Shown here one piece after another: positions 7,813 through 21,135 of a stretch of DNA of 64,000 bases; the first letter of the stretch is position 1, and the number at the start of each line of letters is the position of its first letter. A program made the position numbers and the translations under genes. The stretch comes from Streptomyces pyxinae. Its GTDB lineage: Bacteria; Actinomycetota; Actinomycetes; Streptomycetales; Streptomycetaceae. The DNA lies in contig NZ_JANUGQ010000001.1 of NCBI RefSeq assembly GCF_024756275.1, positions 62,001 to 126,000 of the forward strand, in the 5' to 3' direction. Under the pieces are notes generated by a model. That model was not told the origin of the DNA and searched no databases. It saw nothing but the letters and a program-made list of their open reading frames with translations.

Positions 7813-8067
7813 GGAGAGACCGTTCGTGGGCCGAGGTTTCGATGAAACACCCGCCCGATTCGATAGTCATTCATCGAATGGCAGGTCAGTGGCTCAGGTC
7901 ACCTGGGATTCCACGAAGCGGTGCCGCTTTTGGGGTGGCATGGGATGCTTTGTCGTTTTGGCCGCTAGGCTCCCGTCTGCCATAGTCGGGTGCACGACCC
8001 CCATTGACCCGGGCCAGGTCGTTCACGCGGCGGGGATACACCCCAAATCTTCCACCGCCGCCCGCAC
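7813..8067. other. Intergenic segment with an ATTCGAT dyad
   Basis: Rest of the 511-bp gap before the ATP-binding regulator. A perfect dyad ATTCGAT (7858-7864) / ATCGAAT (7873-7879) with an 8-base spacer could be a regulator site. No gene is recognised here. Confidence 0.4.
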
Positions 8068-8111
8068 GGAAGCCCCCGTTGCGCCCCCAACCGTGGCGCG
8101 AGGGGGCTTCC
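8068..8111. terminator. Terminator hairpin after the ATP-binding regulator
   Basis: Perfect 10-bp outer stem GGAAGCCCCC / GGGGGCTTCC with further pairing inside (GCGC/GCGC). It lies 47 bp downstream of the minus-strand gene ending at 8158. Confidence 0.7.
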
Positions 8112-8157
8112 GCGCGTTCCGGCCTCCGGCCTCCGGCCTCGCCCACCGGGAAGGCGG

Positions 8158-8628
8158 TCAGCGGTCGGTGACGCGCATCTCGAACCAGGTGGTCTTGCCG
8201 CGCGGCAGCAGATCGACGCCCCAGCGGTCGGAGAGCTTGTCGACCAGGAAGAGCCCCCGGCCGCTGGTGTCCAGCTCCCGCACCGGCATCAGGCACGGCA
8301 GCCCGCGCGAGGGGTCACGCACCTCGATCCGGATCCAGCCCCGGCGCCGCAGCATCCGTAAGCCGAAGACCCGGGCCCCGGTGTGCCGGACGGCGTTGCC
8401 GACCAGCTCCGAGACGAGCAGGATCGCGTGCTCGGCGATCACCGGGGAGAGCCCCCACTGGCGCAGTACGACGCACTGGGTCAGCCGCCGGGCGGTACGG
8501 GCCGACTCGGGGCGGGACGGCAGCCGCACCTCCCGCTCGGTGGGATCGCCGTACGTCTCCCAGGCCCTGAGCGCGTCTTCGTCATCTGCCACCGGCGCCC
8601 ATCGCGCGGTGCTCTCCAGCCTCGCCAT
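8158..8628 (-). CDS. ATP-binding protein of the anti-sigma (RsbW/SpoIIAB-like) HATPase family
   Basis: 156 residues, essentially one GHKL/HATPase domain. Motifs: N-box in ILLVSELVGNAVRHTG, G1-like IRIEVRDPSRGLP and G2-like SGRGLFLVDKLSDRWG, ending GKTTWFEM. Streptomycetes carry dozens of these small single-domain proteins, thought to bind or phosphorylate anti-sigma antagonists or act in stress and development signalling. ATG 8628 (MARLEST) fits the family length; the frame stays open upstream through low-complexity sequence that is unlikely to be coding. No sigma factor or anti-anti-sigma gene is adjacent, so its partner is unknown. Confidence 0.8.
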   Translation of the reverse strand: MARLESTARWAPVADDEDALRAWETYGDPTEREVRLPSRPESARTARRLTQCVVLRQWGLSPVIAEHAILLVSELVGNAVRHTGARVFGLRMLRRRGWIRIEVRDPSRGLPCLMPVRELDTSGRGLFLVDKLSDRWGVDLLPRGKTTWFEMRVTDR

Positions 8629-9056
8629 GGACCCATCTTGGAGCGCCGCCGGGGGGCCCGGGGGCCGTTCGGTGAAATTGCATTCTGGCTCGGAGGGGCG
8701 CTCAAGAGGCTGGAAGGGGCGCACTCGGGGACGGGCCGTGCGCCGGTGAACCGGGCGCCAACTGCGGCGACCCCGGGCGCGTGGCGGGAGCACTCGGGAG
8801 ATGGGAGAGTCCGGAGCCGGACCGCCCGGCAAGGTTGCCTTAAGGCCCCCTTGAGCCGCCCGTGAGCCAGGCCGGGGGCCCGGCGTGGCGAGCGGCGCCG
8901 GAGCCGGGGGCCGCAGCCCGGCCGGCGCCCGAGCCGGGGCCGCAGGCGCGGTGCCCGGCCTCGGACGGCGCGGCGGCCGGGCCCGGGCGGCCCGGCGCCC
9001 GGCCTCACGGGGCCCGGTGCCGGACGGGTCTCGCCCCGCGGGGCGCCCCGCCCGCG
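8629..9056. other. Gap with no recognisable gene
   Basis: 428 bp of extremely GC-rich sequence between two minus-strand genes. Open frames on both strands here are composition artefacts (runs of Arg, Pro, Ala, Gly). The promoter of the ATP-binding regulator must lie at the 8629 end. No clear hairpin or operator was found. Confidence 0.5.
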
Positions 9057-9824
9057 TCAGACGAACTTCGCCTTGCCCGGCCCCTCCTCCACGAAGCTGC
9101 GCATTCCGCGCTCGCGGTCCTCGGTGGCGAACAGCCCGGCGAACCAGGTGCGCTCGACCGCCAGTCCGGTGTCGATGTCGGCCTCCAGTCCGGTGTCCAC
9201 GCACTCCTTGGCGGCCCGCAGCGCCAGCGCCGGCCCCCGGGCGAGCCGGGCGGCCCAGGCGTGCGCCTGCTCGTACACCTCGGCCGCCGGGACCACCCGG
9301 TCGACCAGCCCGATGGACAGGGCCTCGTCGGCCTTCACCTGGCGGCCGGTGAAGATCAGGTCCTTGGCGCGGGACGGGCCGACGAGGCGGGCCAGCCGCT
9401 GGGTGCCGCCGGCGCCCGGGATGAGACCGAGCAGGATCTCGGGCTGGCCCAGCTTGGCCGTGTCCCCCGCGATCCGGAAGTCCGCGCAGAGCGCCAGCTC
9501 GCAGCCGCCGCCCAGGGCGTACCCGGTGACGGCCGCGACGACCGGCTTGGGGATCCGGGCGACCGCGGTGAACGCCTCCTGAAGGCCACGGGACCGCAGC
9601 ACCATGGCCGCGTGGTCCATCGCCCGCATCTCCTTGATGTCCGCGCCCGCCGCGAACACCTTCTCGCCGCCGTAGATCACCACGGCGCGCACGTCCTCCC
9701 GGCGGGTGGCCTCCTGGGCCAGTTCCAGCAGCCGGTCCTGGGTGGCGATGTCCAGCGCGTTCATCGGCGGACGGTCCAGCCGCAGGGTGCCGACGCCTTC
9801 GGAGACTTCGAGGGTCACAGTCAT
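9057..9824 (-). CDS. Enoyl-CoA hydratase/isomerase (crotonase family)
   Basis: 255 residues. Crotonase fold with the CoA/oxyanion segments FAAGADIKEM and GYALGGGCELALCADFRIA. Two acidic catalytic candidates follow: the Glu of GGCELAL and the Glu of KLGQPEILLGLIPGAGGTQRL, so hydration of trans-2-enoyl-CoA in fatty-acid beta-oxidation is plausible. DRVVPAAEVYEQA and AKECVD are typical C-terminal landmarks. It is a single gene with no thiolase or acyl-CoA dehydrogenase beside it, so the pathway is not defined by context. Start ATG 9824 is supported by the short family N-terminus (TVTLEVSEGVGTLRLDRP). A strong hairpin separates it from the transpeptidase upstream. Confidence 0.85.
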   Translation of the reverse strand: MTVTLEVSEGVGTLRLDRPPMNALDIATQDRLLELAQEATRREDVRAVVIYGGEKVFAAGADIKEMRAMDHAAMVLRSRGLQEAFTAVARIPKPVVAAVTGYALGGGCELALCADFRIAGDTAKLGQPEILLGLIPGAGGTQRLARLVGPSRAKDLIFTGRQVKADEALSIGLVDRVVPAAEVYEQAHAWAARLARGPALALRAAKECVDTGLEADIDTGLAVERTWFAGLFATEDRERGMRSFVEEGPGKAKFV

Positions 9825-9854
9825 GACGGCAGGTTAGCCGCCGTTAACGACGGC

Positions 9855-9887
9855 GGACCCGGTGCCGTTGGTCACAGCACCGGGTCC
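9855..9887. terminator. Terminator hairpin after the first L,D-transpeptidase
   Basis: Perfect 11-bp stem GGACCCGGTGC / GCACCGGGTCC with an 11-base loop, 87 bp past the stop of the minus-strand transpeptidase and before the hydratase start. Confidence 0.7.
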
Positions 9888-9973
9888 GTAGGTCATGCGC
9901 GTCCGTGCGGGATGTCATGCGCGCCCGTGCGGGCGGGAGCCCGTACCCCGTCCGTCCCGGAAGGGGAACGTTT

Positions 9974-11221
9974 CTACTTGATCCACTCCGACCACGCCAT
10001 GTTCCAGCCGTTGAGGCCGTTGTCCGGCTTGATGTCCTTGTCCTTGGAGTTCTTCACGACCACCACGTCCCCGATGAGGGAGCTGTCGTAGAACCAGGCG
10101 GCCGGGGTGTCCGGGTCGCCGGCGCCCCGGGCGTCCCGCAGGCCCACACAGCCGTGGCTGACGTTGCTGGAGCCGAAAGTCCCGCTGGAGGCCCAGTAGT
10201 TGCCGTGCACGAAGGTGCCCGAGGTGGAGAGCCGCATGGCGTGCGGGACGTCCTTGATGTCGTACTCGCCGCCGAAGCCGACGGTGTCGCCGTTCATCCG
10301 GGTCACCTTGTACTTCTCGCTGATGACCATCTGACCGTTGTACGTGGTGCTGGACGGGGCCCCGGCGGTGATCGGGATGTTCTTGATCTCCTTGCCGTCG
10401 CGGACCACCTTCATGGTGTGCTCGCTCGCGTCGACCGTGGAGACCTGGCTGCGGCCGACAGTGAAGGTGACGGTCTTGTTCTGCTTGCCGTAGACCCCGG
10501 GGCGGCCCTCGACGCCGTCCAGGCCGAGGCTGACGGTCACCTTGGTACCGGCCGCCCAGTACTTCTCGGGGCGGAAGTCGAGCCGGTCGTTGCCGAACCA
10601 GTGGCCCTCGATGGGCACCGCCGGCACGGCGGTCACCTTGATGGCCTTCTCCACGGCCGCCGGATCGGTGATGCCCCGGCTGAAGTTGATGGAGACCGGC
10701 ATACCGACACCGACGGTGGAGCCGTCCTCGGGGGTGTACTGGCCGATGAAGGTGTTCTTCGGTACGAGGGTGGTGAAGGTGGTGTCCTTCGCGGACTCCC
10801 GCCCCTCCGCGTCCTTGGCGATCGCGTGCACCTTGTACCTGGTGCCGGCGGCGAGATGCCGTACGGGCTCCCAACTGGCCCCGTCGGCGGCCAGCTTGCC
10901 CTCCACCGGAGCGCCCTTGGCGTCGGTGACGGCGACGGTCTCCAGCTTGCCCTGCTCGGCGGTGACCTTGAGCGCCCCACTGGTGGCGACCGACACGGAC
11001 CCGTCCTTGGGAGCCACGTTCACCATGGCCTCGGAGGCCGCGTTCCCGGCGGCACCGGCCTTGCCGTCCGCCTTGCCGCCGTCCGCCTTGTCGCCGCCCC
11101 CGCAGGCCGTCGCCAGCAGCAGCACCGCCGCCACGACCGCCGCCGCCGGACCGGTAACCCCGCGCCTGCGGCTCCGACCGGACCGTACGCCCGGCGCTCT
11201 CGATATCGGCGACCCGTTCAC
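9974..11221 (-). CDS. L,D-transpeptidase lipoprotein (Ig-like + YkuD)
   Basis: 415 residues. A basic N-terminus (SRRRGVTG), hydrophobic stretch and lipobox ending LLLATAC predict an extracytoplasmic lipoprotein. Two Ig-like/bacterial-transpeptidase accessory domains follow (VNVAPKDGSVSV; NTFIGQYTPEDGSTVGVGMPV). The C-terminal YkuD domain carries the conserved HGNYW and the catalytic SHGCVGLRD at about residues 355-363, then a closing WNMAWSEW segment. It should form 3-3 or lipoprotein-type cross-links in peptidoglycan and resist most beta-lactams except carbapenems. Start GTG 11221 has AGGGGAGAG about 8 bases upstream. A clear paralogue lies immediately upstream in the same direction. Confidence 0.9.
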   Translation of the reverse strand: MNGSPISRAPGVRSGRSRRRGVTGPAAAVVAAVLLLATACGGGDKADGGKADGKAGAAGNAASEAMVNVAPKDGSVSVATSGALKVTAEQGKLETVAVTDAKGAPVEGKLAADGASWEPVRHLAAGTRYKVHAIAKDAEGRESAKDTTFTTLVPKNTFIGQYTPEDGSTVGVGMPVSINFSRGITDPAAVEKAIKVTAVPAVPIEGHWFGNDRLDFRPEKYWAAGTKVTVSLGLDGVEGRPGVYGKQNKTVTFTVGRSQVSTVDASEHTMKVVRDGKEIKNIPITAGAPSSTTYNGQMVISEKYKVTRMNGDTVGFGGEYDIKDVPHAMRLSTSGTFVHGNYWASSGTFGSSNVSHGCVGLRDARGAGDPDTPAAWFYDSSLIGDVVVVKNSKDKDIKPDNGLNGWNMAWSEWIK

Positions 11222-11787
11222 GATGGTTCTCTCCCCTCAGCGACCTGGCCCCGCCACGGTCGCACCCCCGCGTGCTGCTCTCACACGCACCGCGACAGAT
11301 AATCACATCGCGAGTGGCGCGGAGAGTCCGGGAATGTCACCGTTCAGTTCCAAGTTTTTCCCCGCGCGTCACGGTCATGCCCGCTGGTCGGGGGCGCGTG
11401 GCAGCGCCACGGGGGCAGGAGGCGAACCGTCCGGTTCCGGCCTTTGTCGCCAAGTGGCTTGACGGGCCGGGGCCGTGGAGGCGTACGCCCCGGGACGGGG
11501 CCCGCGGGACGGCGGGAGCCGGGGTCGGGACGGTACGGGCGTCCCGGCCGGCCGACCGGGACGGTACGGGCCGGGGGGCCGGCCCCGAGCGGTACGGCCC
11601 GGGGCCGGTCCCGGGTCGTACGGGCCGGGCGGGACGCCCCCGGCTGCCCCGCCCCCGGCGCCAGGGCCAAGGGAGTGCCCGCCCTCGGGTGCCAGGCGCC
11701 AGGGGGGTGCCCGCCCCGCGCCAGGACCCAGGGGTGCCCGCCCCGGGTGCCGGGAGCCCCGCTCCGGGAACCCCCGGAGGCCCCGCC
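11222..11787. other. Long spacer with repetitive GC-rich blocks
   Basis: 566 bp between the two paralogous transpeptidases. It holds imperfect direct repeats, first of a GGTACGGGCC-like unit (about 11530-11630), then of a GGTGCCCGCCCC-like unit (about 11660-11760). No gene is recognised. The promoter of the downstream transpeptidase is expected near 11230-11340, the least GC-rich part. Confidence 0.5.
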
Positions 11788-13026
11788 TCAGCCCGCCGCC
11801 CGGACGGCCGAGCCGGCCTTCCAGCGGGTCCAGCTCATGTTCCAGCCGCCCAGGCCGTTGTCCGGGGCCACCTGGCGGTCCGGCGAGTTGACCACCTCCA
11901 CCACGTCCCCGACCAGCGTCCGGTCGAAGAACCAGCCCGCCGGGGTGTCCGCGCCGCCGCCCTTGACGTCCCGCAGCCCGACGCAGCCGTGGCTGACGTT
12001 CTCCTTGCCGAAGACGGACTCCGCCGCCCAGTAGTTGCCGTGCAGAAAGGTGCCCGAGTCGGTGAGCCGCATGGCATGCGGGACGTCCTTGATGTCGTAC
12101 TCCCCCTTGCCGTCCTCCTTGGTGAAGCCGACGGTCGCCCCGTTCATCCGGGTGACGTCGTACAACTCGGTGACCACCATTTTCCCGTTGTACGTCGTGG
12201 ACTTGGGCGCCCCGGCGGTGATCGGCACCGTGCTGACCAGGTCGCCGTCCCGCCGTACCTCCATGAAGTGCTTCTCCGCGTCCACCCGGGAGACCTGGGA
12301 GCGGCCCACCGTGAAGGTGACCGTCCGGTCCTGGATGCCGTACACCCCCGGCGCGCCCTGCACGTCCCGCAGCCGCAGGTCGAGGGTGACCCGGGTGCCG
12401 GGCTCCCAGTAGGCGCTGGGCCGGAAGTCCAGCCGCTCCCGGCCGAACCAGTGGCCCGCCACCTCCACCGGCGGGTCCGAGGTGATCCGGATGGCCCGCT
12501 CGACCGCCGCCCGGTCGGAGATGGGCCGGCTGAAGCCGAACGAGACGATCATTCCGGTACCGACGGTGGAGCGGTGCTCGGGCGAGAAGTAGCCGATGAA
12601 GCGGCGCTCGGGCACGGCGGTGGTGAAGGTGGTGTGGCGGGCCGCCCGGCGCCCGTCGCCGTCCAGGGCCACCGCGTCCACGGTGTACTTGGCGGCCAGC
12701 GAGAGCCGGGCGCCGTCCGAAGGGCGCCAGCTCCGCCCGTCCCGCGCGATCGTGCCCGGCACCACCGCCCGCTGGGCATCCTCCACCCGGGTGACCACCA
12801 CCCGCTCGAGACGGCCGTCCTCGACCGTCACCTCCAGTCTCCCGTCCGGCGCCACGTCCTTCGCCCGGTCGTCCGGCGTCACCCGGATGGTCTCGTCGTC
12901 CTGGCCCTTGTCCCCGAACGGGAGGCCGAGCCCGCCGCCGGTGCAGCCGGCCGCCCCGGCCGCCAGCACCACACCTGTGAGGGCGACCGCCGCCGCGCGC
13001 CCTGCCCGCTTCAGTACGTTTCTCAC
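11788..13026 (-). CDS. L,D-transpeptidase lipoprotein, paralogue of the gene at 9974-11221
   Basis: 412 residues with the same layout as its neighbour: lipobox (AAGAAGC), two Ig-like domains (PEHRSTVGTGMIVSFGFSRPI resembles the neighbour's PEDGSTVGVGMPV segment) and a C-terminal YkuD domain with HGNYW, SHGCVGLRD and WNMSWTRW. The catalytic Cys and His are intact. Differences lie mainly in the N-terminal linker and in a KEDGKGEYDIKDVP insertion. GTG 13026 (VRNVLKRAGR) is chosen because it directly precedes a normal signal peptide; the frame is open for kilobases upstream as an antisense shadow of glgX. The tandem pair presumably arose by duplication and may be used under different conditions. 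Confidence 0.88.
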   Translation of the reverse strand: MRNVLKRAGRAAAVALTGVVLAAGAAGCTGGGLGLPFGDKGQDDETIRVTPDDRAKDVAPDGRLEVTVEDGRLERVVVTRVEDAQRAVVPGTIARDGRSWRPSDGARLSLAAKYTVDAVALDGDGRRAARHTTFTTAVPERRFIGYFSPEHRSTVGTGMIVSFGFSRPISDRAAVERAIRITSDPPVEVAGHWFGRERLDFRPSAYWEPGTRVTLDLRLRDVQGAPGVYGIQDRTVTFTVGRSQVSRVDAEKHFMEVRRDGDLVSTVPITAGAPKSTTYNGKMVVTELYDVTRMNGATVGFTKEDGKGEYDIKDVPHAMRLTDSGTFLHGNYWAAESVFGKENVSHGCVGLRDVKGGGADTPAGWFFDRTLVGDVVEVVNSPDRQVAPDNGLGGWNMSWTRWKAGSAVRAAG

Positions 13027-13137
13027 GATCCGCCCAACGAGTGCCCCCCTGTGGGGGAAACGTCGGGATGCGTCTGGGAGCGGGCGCGTCCGGGCAGAAC
13101 AGGGGGAGACGAGCGGACAGCCGAGCAGGGAGTCAAG

Positions 13138-13245
13138 GCGGAGACAGACAGAGACAGACAGGGACAGGCGAAGACAGGCGGAGACAGGCGAGACCAGCAG
13201 GGACAGACCAGGACCGGGCGGAGACAGGTCGGGACAGGCGGGTGG
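13138..13245. repeat. Degenerate GACAGG/GACAGA repeats before glgX
   Basis: A purine-rich run built from GGAGACAGGCG-, GACAGACA- and GGGACAGGCGA-like units, roughly 6-12 bp each. It occupies the leader between the divergent transpeptidase and glgX. Confidence 0.6.
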
Positions 13246-13311
13246 CGTGGCCGTGGCCGGGACGCCGCGCGCCCGGGGCCCGGAACCGGACGAGCCGTGG
13301 GAGGCCGGCAG

Positions 13312-15591
<2,280 letters not shown>

Positions 15592-15799
15592 GGCCCCCGG
15601 GGCCCCGGCGGTTCCCCGGTGGGGGCGTACGGACCGGGCCTGCGGGGTGCCCCCCGGGCCGGGACGTACGGGCCCCCGCCGGGCGTGCGGGAGTCCCGGG
15701 CCTGGGCCGCCGGGCTCCCCCGGCTCGGAGCGGGCGGACTCCCCCGGTCGGCCGAAAAGCGGGTGAGCCGGGGCGGGGGCGGACCGTAGGCTCGGCCTG

Positions 15800-17694
<1,895 letters not shown>

Positions 17695-17698
<4 letters not shown>

Positions 17699-19677
17699 CG
17701 GTGACGAGCGGCGGCACCCCCGGGCCGGGCCCGGACGGCGGTACGGCTCCGAGTCCCGGCCCGGAGACGGGCACGGGCCCGGACGGCGGTACGCCCCCGG
17801 GCGGGAGCCCGCGGCCGGGTGCGGCCGGGCGGCCGGGCACCCCGCCCGCCGGGGACCCGGACGCGGCCAGGGGTCCGGACACGGCCGGGGACCCGTTCGA
17901 CCGGGACGACCTGCCGGCGCCGAAGGGCGCGACCGGGGGGCTGCTCCGGTCGCTGCTCCGGCCCCGGCGCGGCCGGGCGGTGCTGGCCGTGCTGTTCCTG
18001 CTGCTCCAGCAGGCGGCCTCGCAGGCGGGCCCGCTGCTGGTCGCGTACGCCATCGACCGGGCCGTACCGGCGCTGCGCCAGGGCGACCACGGGCCGCTGG
18101 TGGCGGTGGCGGCCGGGTTCGCGGCCTGTACGGCCGGGTCCGGGCTCTTCCAGTACGCCTTCGTCCGGACGGCGGCCCGGGTCAGCCAGGACGTGCTGCT
18201 GGATCTGCGCGGGCGGATCTTCCGGCACGCCCAGGCACTGAGTGTGGACTTCCACGAGCGGTACACCTCGGGCCGGCTGATCTCCCGGTCCACCGCGGAT
18301 GTGGAGTCGCTGCGGGAGCTGCTGGACGAGGGGCTCCAGGAACTCGTCACCGTGGTGCTGTCGTTCGCGTACATCTCGGTGCTGCTGCTCTGGCTGGACG
18401 CGGGTACCGGCGCGGTGGCGGTGGTTTCCTTCGTACCGCTGTATCTGCTGGTACGGCGGTACCGGCGGCGGGCCCGGGTGGTCTTCGGGGCCAGGTCCAC
18501 GGCGATCGCGGCGGTGATCGTGCGGTTCGCCGAGACGGTGAACGGCATCCGGCCGGTCCGGGCGTTCCGCCGGGAGCGGGCCAACGAGGCGCGGTTCCTG
18601 GAGCTGAACCGGACGCACGAGCACACCAACGGCGACGCCAGCACGGAGATGGCCCGCTATGTGGTGGGCTCCCGGCTGGTGGCCAACACGGCGGTGGCCG
18701 CCATGGTGCTCTGGGGCGCCTACCGGGTGGCCGGCGGCGGTCTGGCGCTCGGGGTGCTGGCGGCGGCGGTGCTCTATCTGCGCCGGCTGTACGACCCGAT
18801 CGACCGGCTGGGGATGTTCCTCAACTCCTACGAGTCGGCGGCAGCCTCCCTGGTGAAGATCGCCGGCCTGCTGGCCCAGACCCCGGCGGTGGCGGAACCG
18901 GCCGAGCCGCGCGAGCTGCCGGTCCGTACCGGCGCGCCGGGGCGTGAAGTGACCTTCGAGGGCGTCCGGTTCGCCTACCGGGGCGGCACCGAGGTACTGC
19001 CGCGCTTCGATCTGACGATCCCGGCCGGCCAGACGGTGGCCGTGGTCGGCTCCACGGGCGCCGGCAAGTCGACGCTGGCCAAGCTGCTGGCCCGGTTCTA
19101 CGACCCGACCGAGGGCCGGGTGCTGCTCGACGGCGTGGACCTGCGCGAGCTGGCCGTGCCGGAGCTGCGGCGCGGGGTGGTGATGGTGACCCAGGAGGCG
19201 TTCCTCTTCTCCGGGACGGTCGCGGAGAACATCGCCGTCGGCCGCCCGGACGCCGGCCGGGCGGAGATCGAGGCCGCCGCCAAGGCGATCGGCGCCCATG
19301 ACTTCATCACCGCGCTCCCGGACGGCTACGACACCGATGTGCGCAAGCGCGGCGGCCGGATCTCGGCCGGCCAGCGCCAGCTGGTCTCCTTCGCCCGGGC
19401 CCTGCTGGCCGATCCGGCGGTGCTCATCCTGGACGAGGCGACCAGTTCGCTGGACGTGCCCGGCGAACGGGCGGTGCAGCGCGCCATGGACACGGTGCTG
19501 CACGGCCGTACGGCGGTGGTGATCGCCCACCGGCTCTCCACGGTGGAGATCGCGGACCGGGTCCTGGTGATGGAGTCCGGCCGGGTGGTGGAGGACGGCT
19601 CCCCCGCCGGCCTGATCTCCGGCGACGGCCGCTTCGCCGCCCTCCACCGGGCCTGGCGGGAGAGCGTGGTGGGCTGA
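17695..19677 (+). CDS. ABC exporter half-transporter B (canonical Walker B)
   Basis: 660 residues. A Gly/Pro/Thr-rich, probably disordered N-terminal tail of about 80 residues precedes a six-helix membrane domain and an NBD with Walker A GSTGAGKST (452-460), Q-loop MVTQEAFLF, Walker B LILDEATSSLD with Glu ~581, and switch His in VVIAHRLST. The signature is altered to ISAGQRQL. Combined with half-transporter A, the altered signature and A's Asp-for-Glu fall in the same composite ATP site, as in known asymmetric exporters. ATG 17695 overlaps the previous stop by 4 bases. The next gene converges from the other strand. Confidence 0.88.
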
Positions 19678-20013
19678 GGGACCGGTCCGTCCGTCCGGGC
19701 TCCACGGTCTCCTGGGCGCTTCCAGGCGACGAGGAGCACCGTTCCCGCCCTGGCCGCGTCCGGGGCCCCGGACGCCGCGGGCGGTACCGCGCCCGGGGCC
19801 CCGCGTACTCCGTACGGCGCGGGCCCCGGCGGCACCGACGGCCCGGACGGCGTCCGGCCGTCTGCGGTCTCCCGGCCGTACGGTCGTGGAGCCGTACGGG
19901 CCCCGGGACCGCACGGCGGCGGGGTGCGAGGTGGTGTCCGTGGGGCCCTGGCCCGGGGCTCGGGCCAGGGCTGCTCGGCGTCCGGGGGCGTTCCCCGGAG
20001 GGCGAGGCGGGGC
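19678..20013. other. Intergenic gap between convergent genes, with a hairpin
   Basis: 336 bp. A perfect 10-bp stem GCCCTGGCCC (19945-19954) / GGGCCAGGGC (19962-19971) lies 43 bp beyond the protease stop and could end transcription from both sides. No gene is seen in the rest. Confidence 0.6.
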
Positions 20014-20829
20014 TCAGAAGGCGAGGTGGAATCCGGCGCCCACCCCGCCGGCCGCGTTCAGCTCCGCGATGATGTCCTGCATCGCCGAACTGTGCTGCGC
20101 GCCCCAGGCGTTGCCGACCAGCGCCCCGTCCACGACCACGGGGGAGCCGGAGTCACCGCCGTTGGTCCAGATGAGGTGGGTGAACCAGATGCCATGGGTG
20201 CCCAGCTTGATGCCGCAGGTCAGTCCCGTGCGGTGGCCCTGCTTGCACATGCGGACCCCGTTGGCGGGTGGTGCGCCGATCGTCCGGATGGTCGTCTCGC
20301 CCACCGTGTCGGTGGGCGCGACCCGGGACTCGTCCAGCTCGATCACCGCGTAGTCCAGGCCCTTGGGGCCGAGGTTGAGCAGATTGTTCGGGGTGCTGAC
20401 ATAGGTCACGGTGCCGATGACACCCGTCGTGAGATCCGGGCGGCTCTCGGTCAGCGGGGCCGGGGCGGCCGCCGTGCCGGCGGGCGAGCTGTCGCGGTAG
20501 ACCTTCTCGCCGACCAGTTTCCTGCCCTGGTCGTCGATGAAGCAGTGGGCGTTGGTGAGACCGACCAGGCGGCCCGCGGCGTCCCGGCCCACTGCGGTGA
20601 GCGTACAGACATAGAGGGCCTGCGGGTCCTCGGGACCCGGGCTCATCCGGAAGATGATCCCGGTGCCGCCGCCGATCTGGGTGAGGCCGTCGGCCGACCG
20701 GTCCGGGGCCTTCGCCGGGGCCGGGGACTTCACCGGGGCCGCGGTGTGGGCGCTCGCGGGCGGGGACACGAGGAGGGGGCCGCCTGCCAGCAGCAGGACG
20801 AGGCCCAGGGCACGTACGAAACGGAGCAT
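20014..20829 (-). CDS. Secreted trypsin-like serine protease (S1 family)
   Basis: 271 residues. The signal peptide is LGLVLLLAGGPLLVSPPASA followed by HTAAP, so it is exported by Sec. The chymotrypsin-fold triad is visible: His in LTNAHC (about residue 92), Asp in GLDYAVIELD and Ser in GGDSGSPVV. C-x-C pairs (YVCTLTA...AHC; MCKQGHRTGLTCG) would form disulfides. The short pro-region suggests activation by removal of only the signal and a few residues. ATG 20829 has AGGGAAG about 8 bases upstream and matches the signal peptide start; the longer open frame is spurious. The role is extracellular protein degradation, and a secreted M4 metalloprotease lies 3.3 kb away. Confidence 0.88.
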   Translation of the reverse strand: MLRFVRALGLVLLLAGGPLLVSPPASAHTAAPVKSPAPAKAPDRSADGLTQIGGGTGIIFRMSPGPEDPQALYVCTLTAVGRDAAGRLVGLTNAHCFIDDQGRKLVGEKVYRDSSPAGTAAAPAPLTESRPDLTTGVIGTVTYVSTPNNLLNLGPKGLDYAVIELDESRVAPTDTVGETTIRTIGAPPANGVRMCKQGHRTGLTCGIKLGTHGIWFTHLIWTNGGDSGSPVVVDGALVGNAWGAQHSSAMQDIIAELNAAGGVGAGFHLAF

Positions 20830-21135
20830 GCGATCACTTCCCTGGTGGGGCCGGAGCGCGGGCGCGGCAGCGGTCGGAGTCCGGCCACCGGCCCTGCCGA
20901 GGTGACTCCGGCGCGGCGTGCGAAAGCCTCGCGGAACCCGCTGGAATTCCGATGAACGACCGCCCTGACGCGGCGGGCGGAGGCTTCGCGGGTGGCGGGT
21001 GGCGCGGGTGACACAGTGCGGCGGCTGCGGACCGATCTGCTCGGTCCGCCCGGGGCGGCGCGCGACGGAACACCGGGGGGAGCCGGGCCCGTTCGCCGGC
21101 GGGCCGTCCTCGCCGCGCCCGCCGCCCGGCACCGG
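20830..21135. other. Gap with no recognisable gene
   Basis: 306 bp upstream of the serine protease. The protease promoter should be near 20840-20960. Nothing else is identified. Confidence 0.4.
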
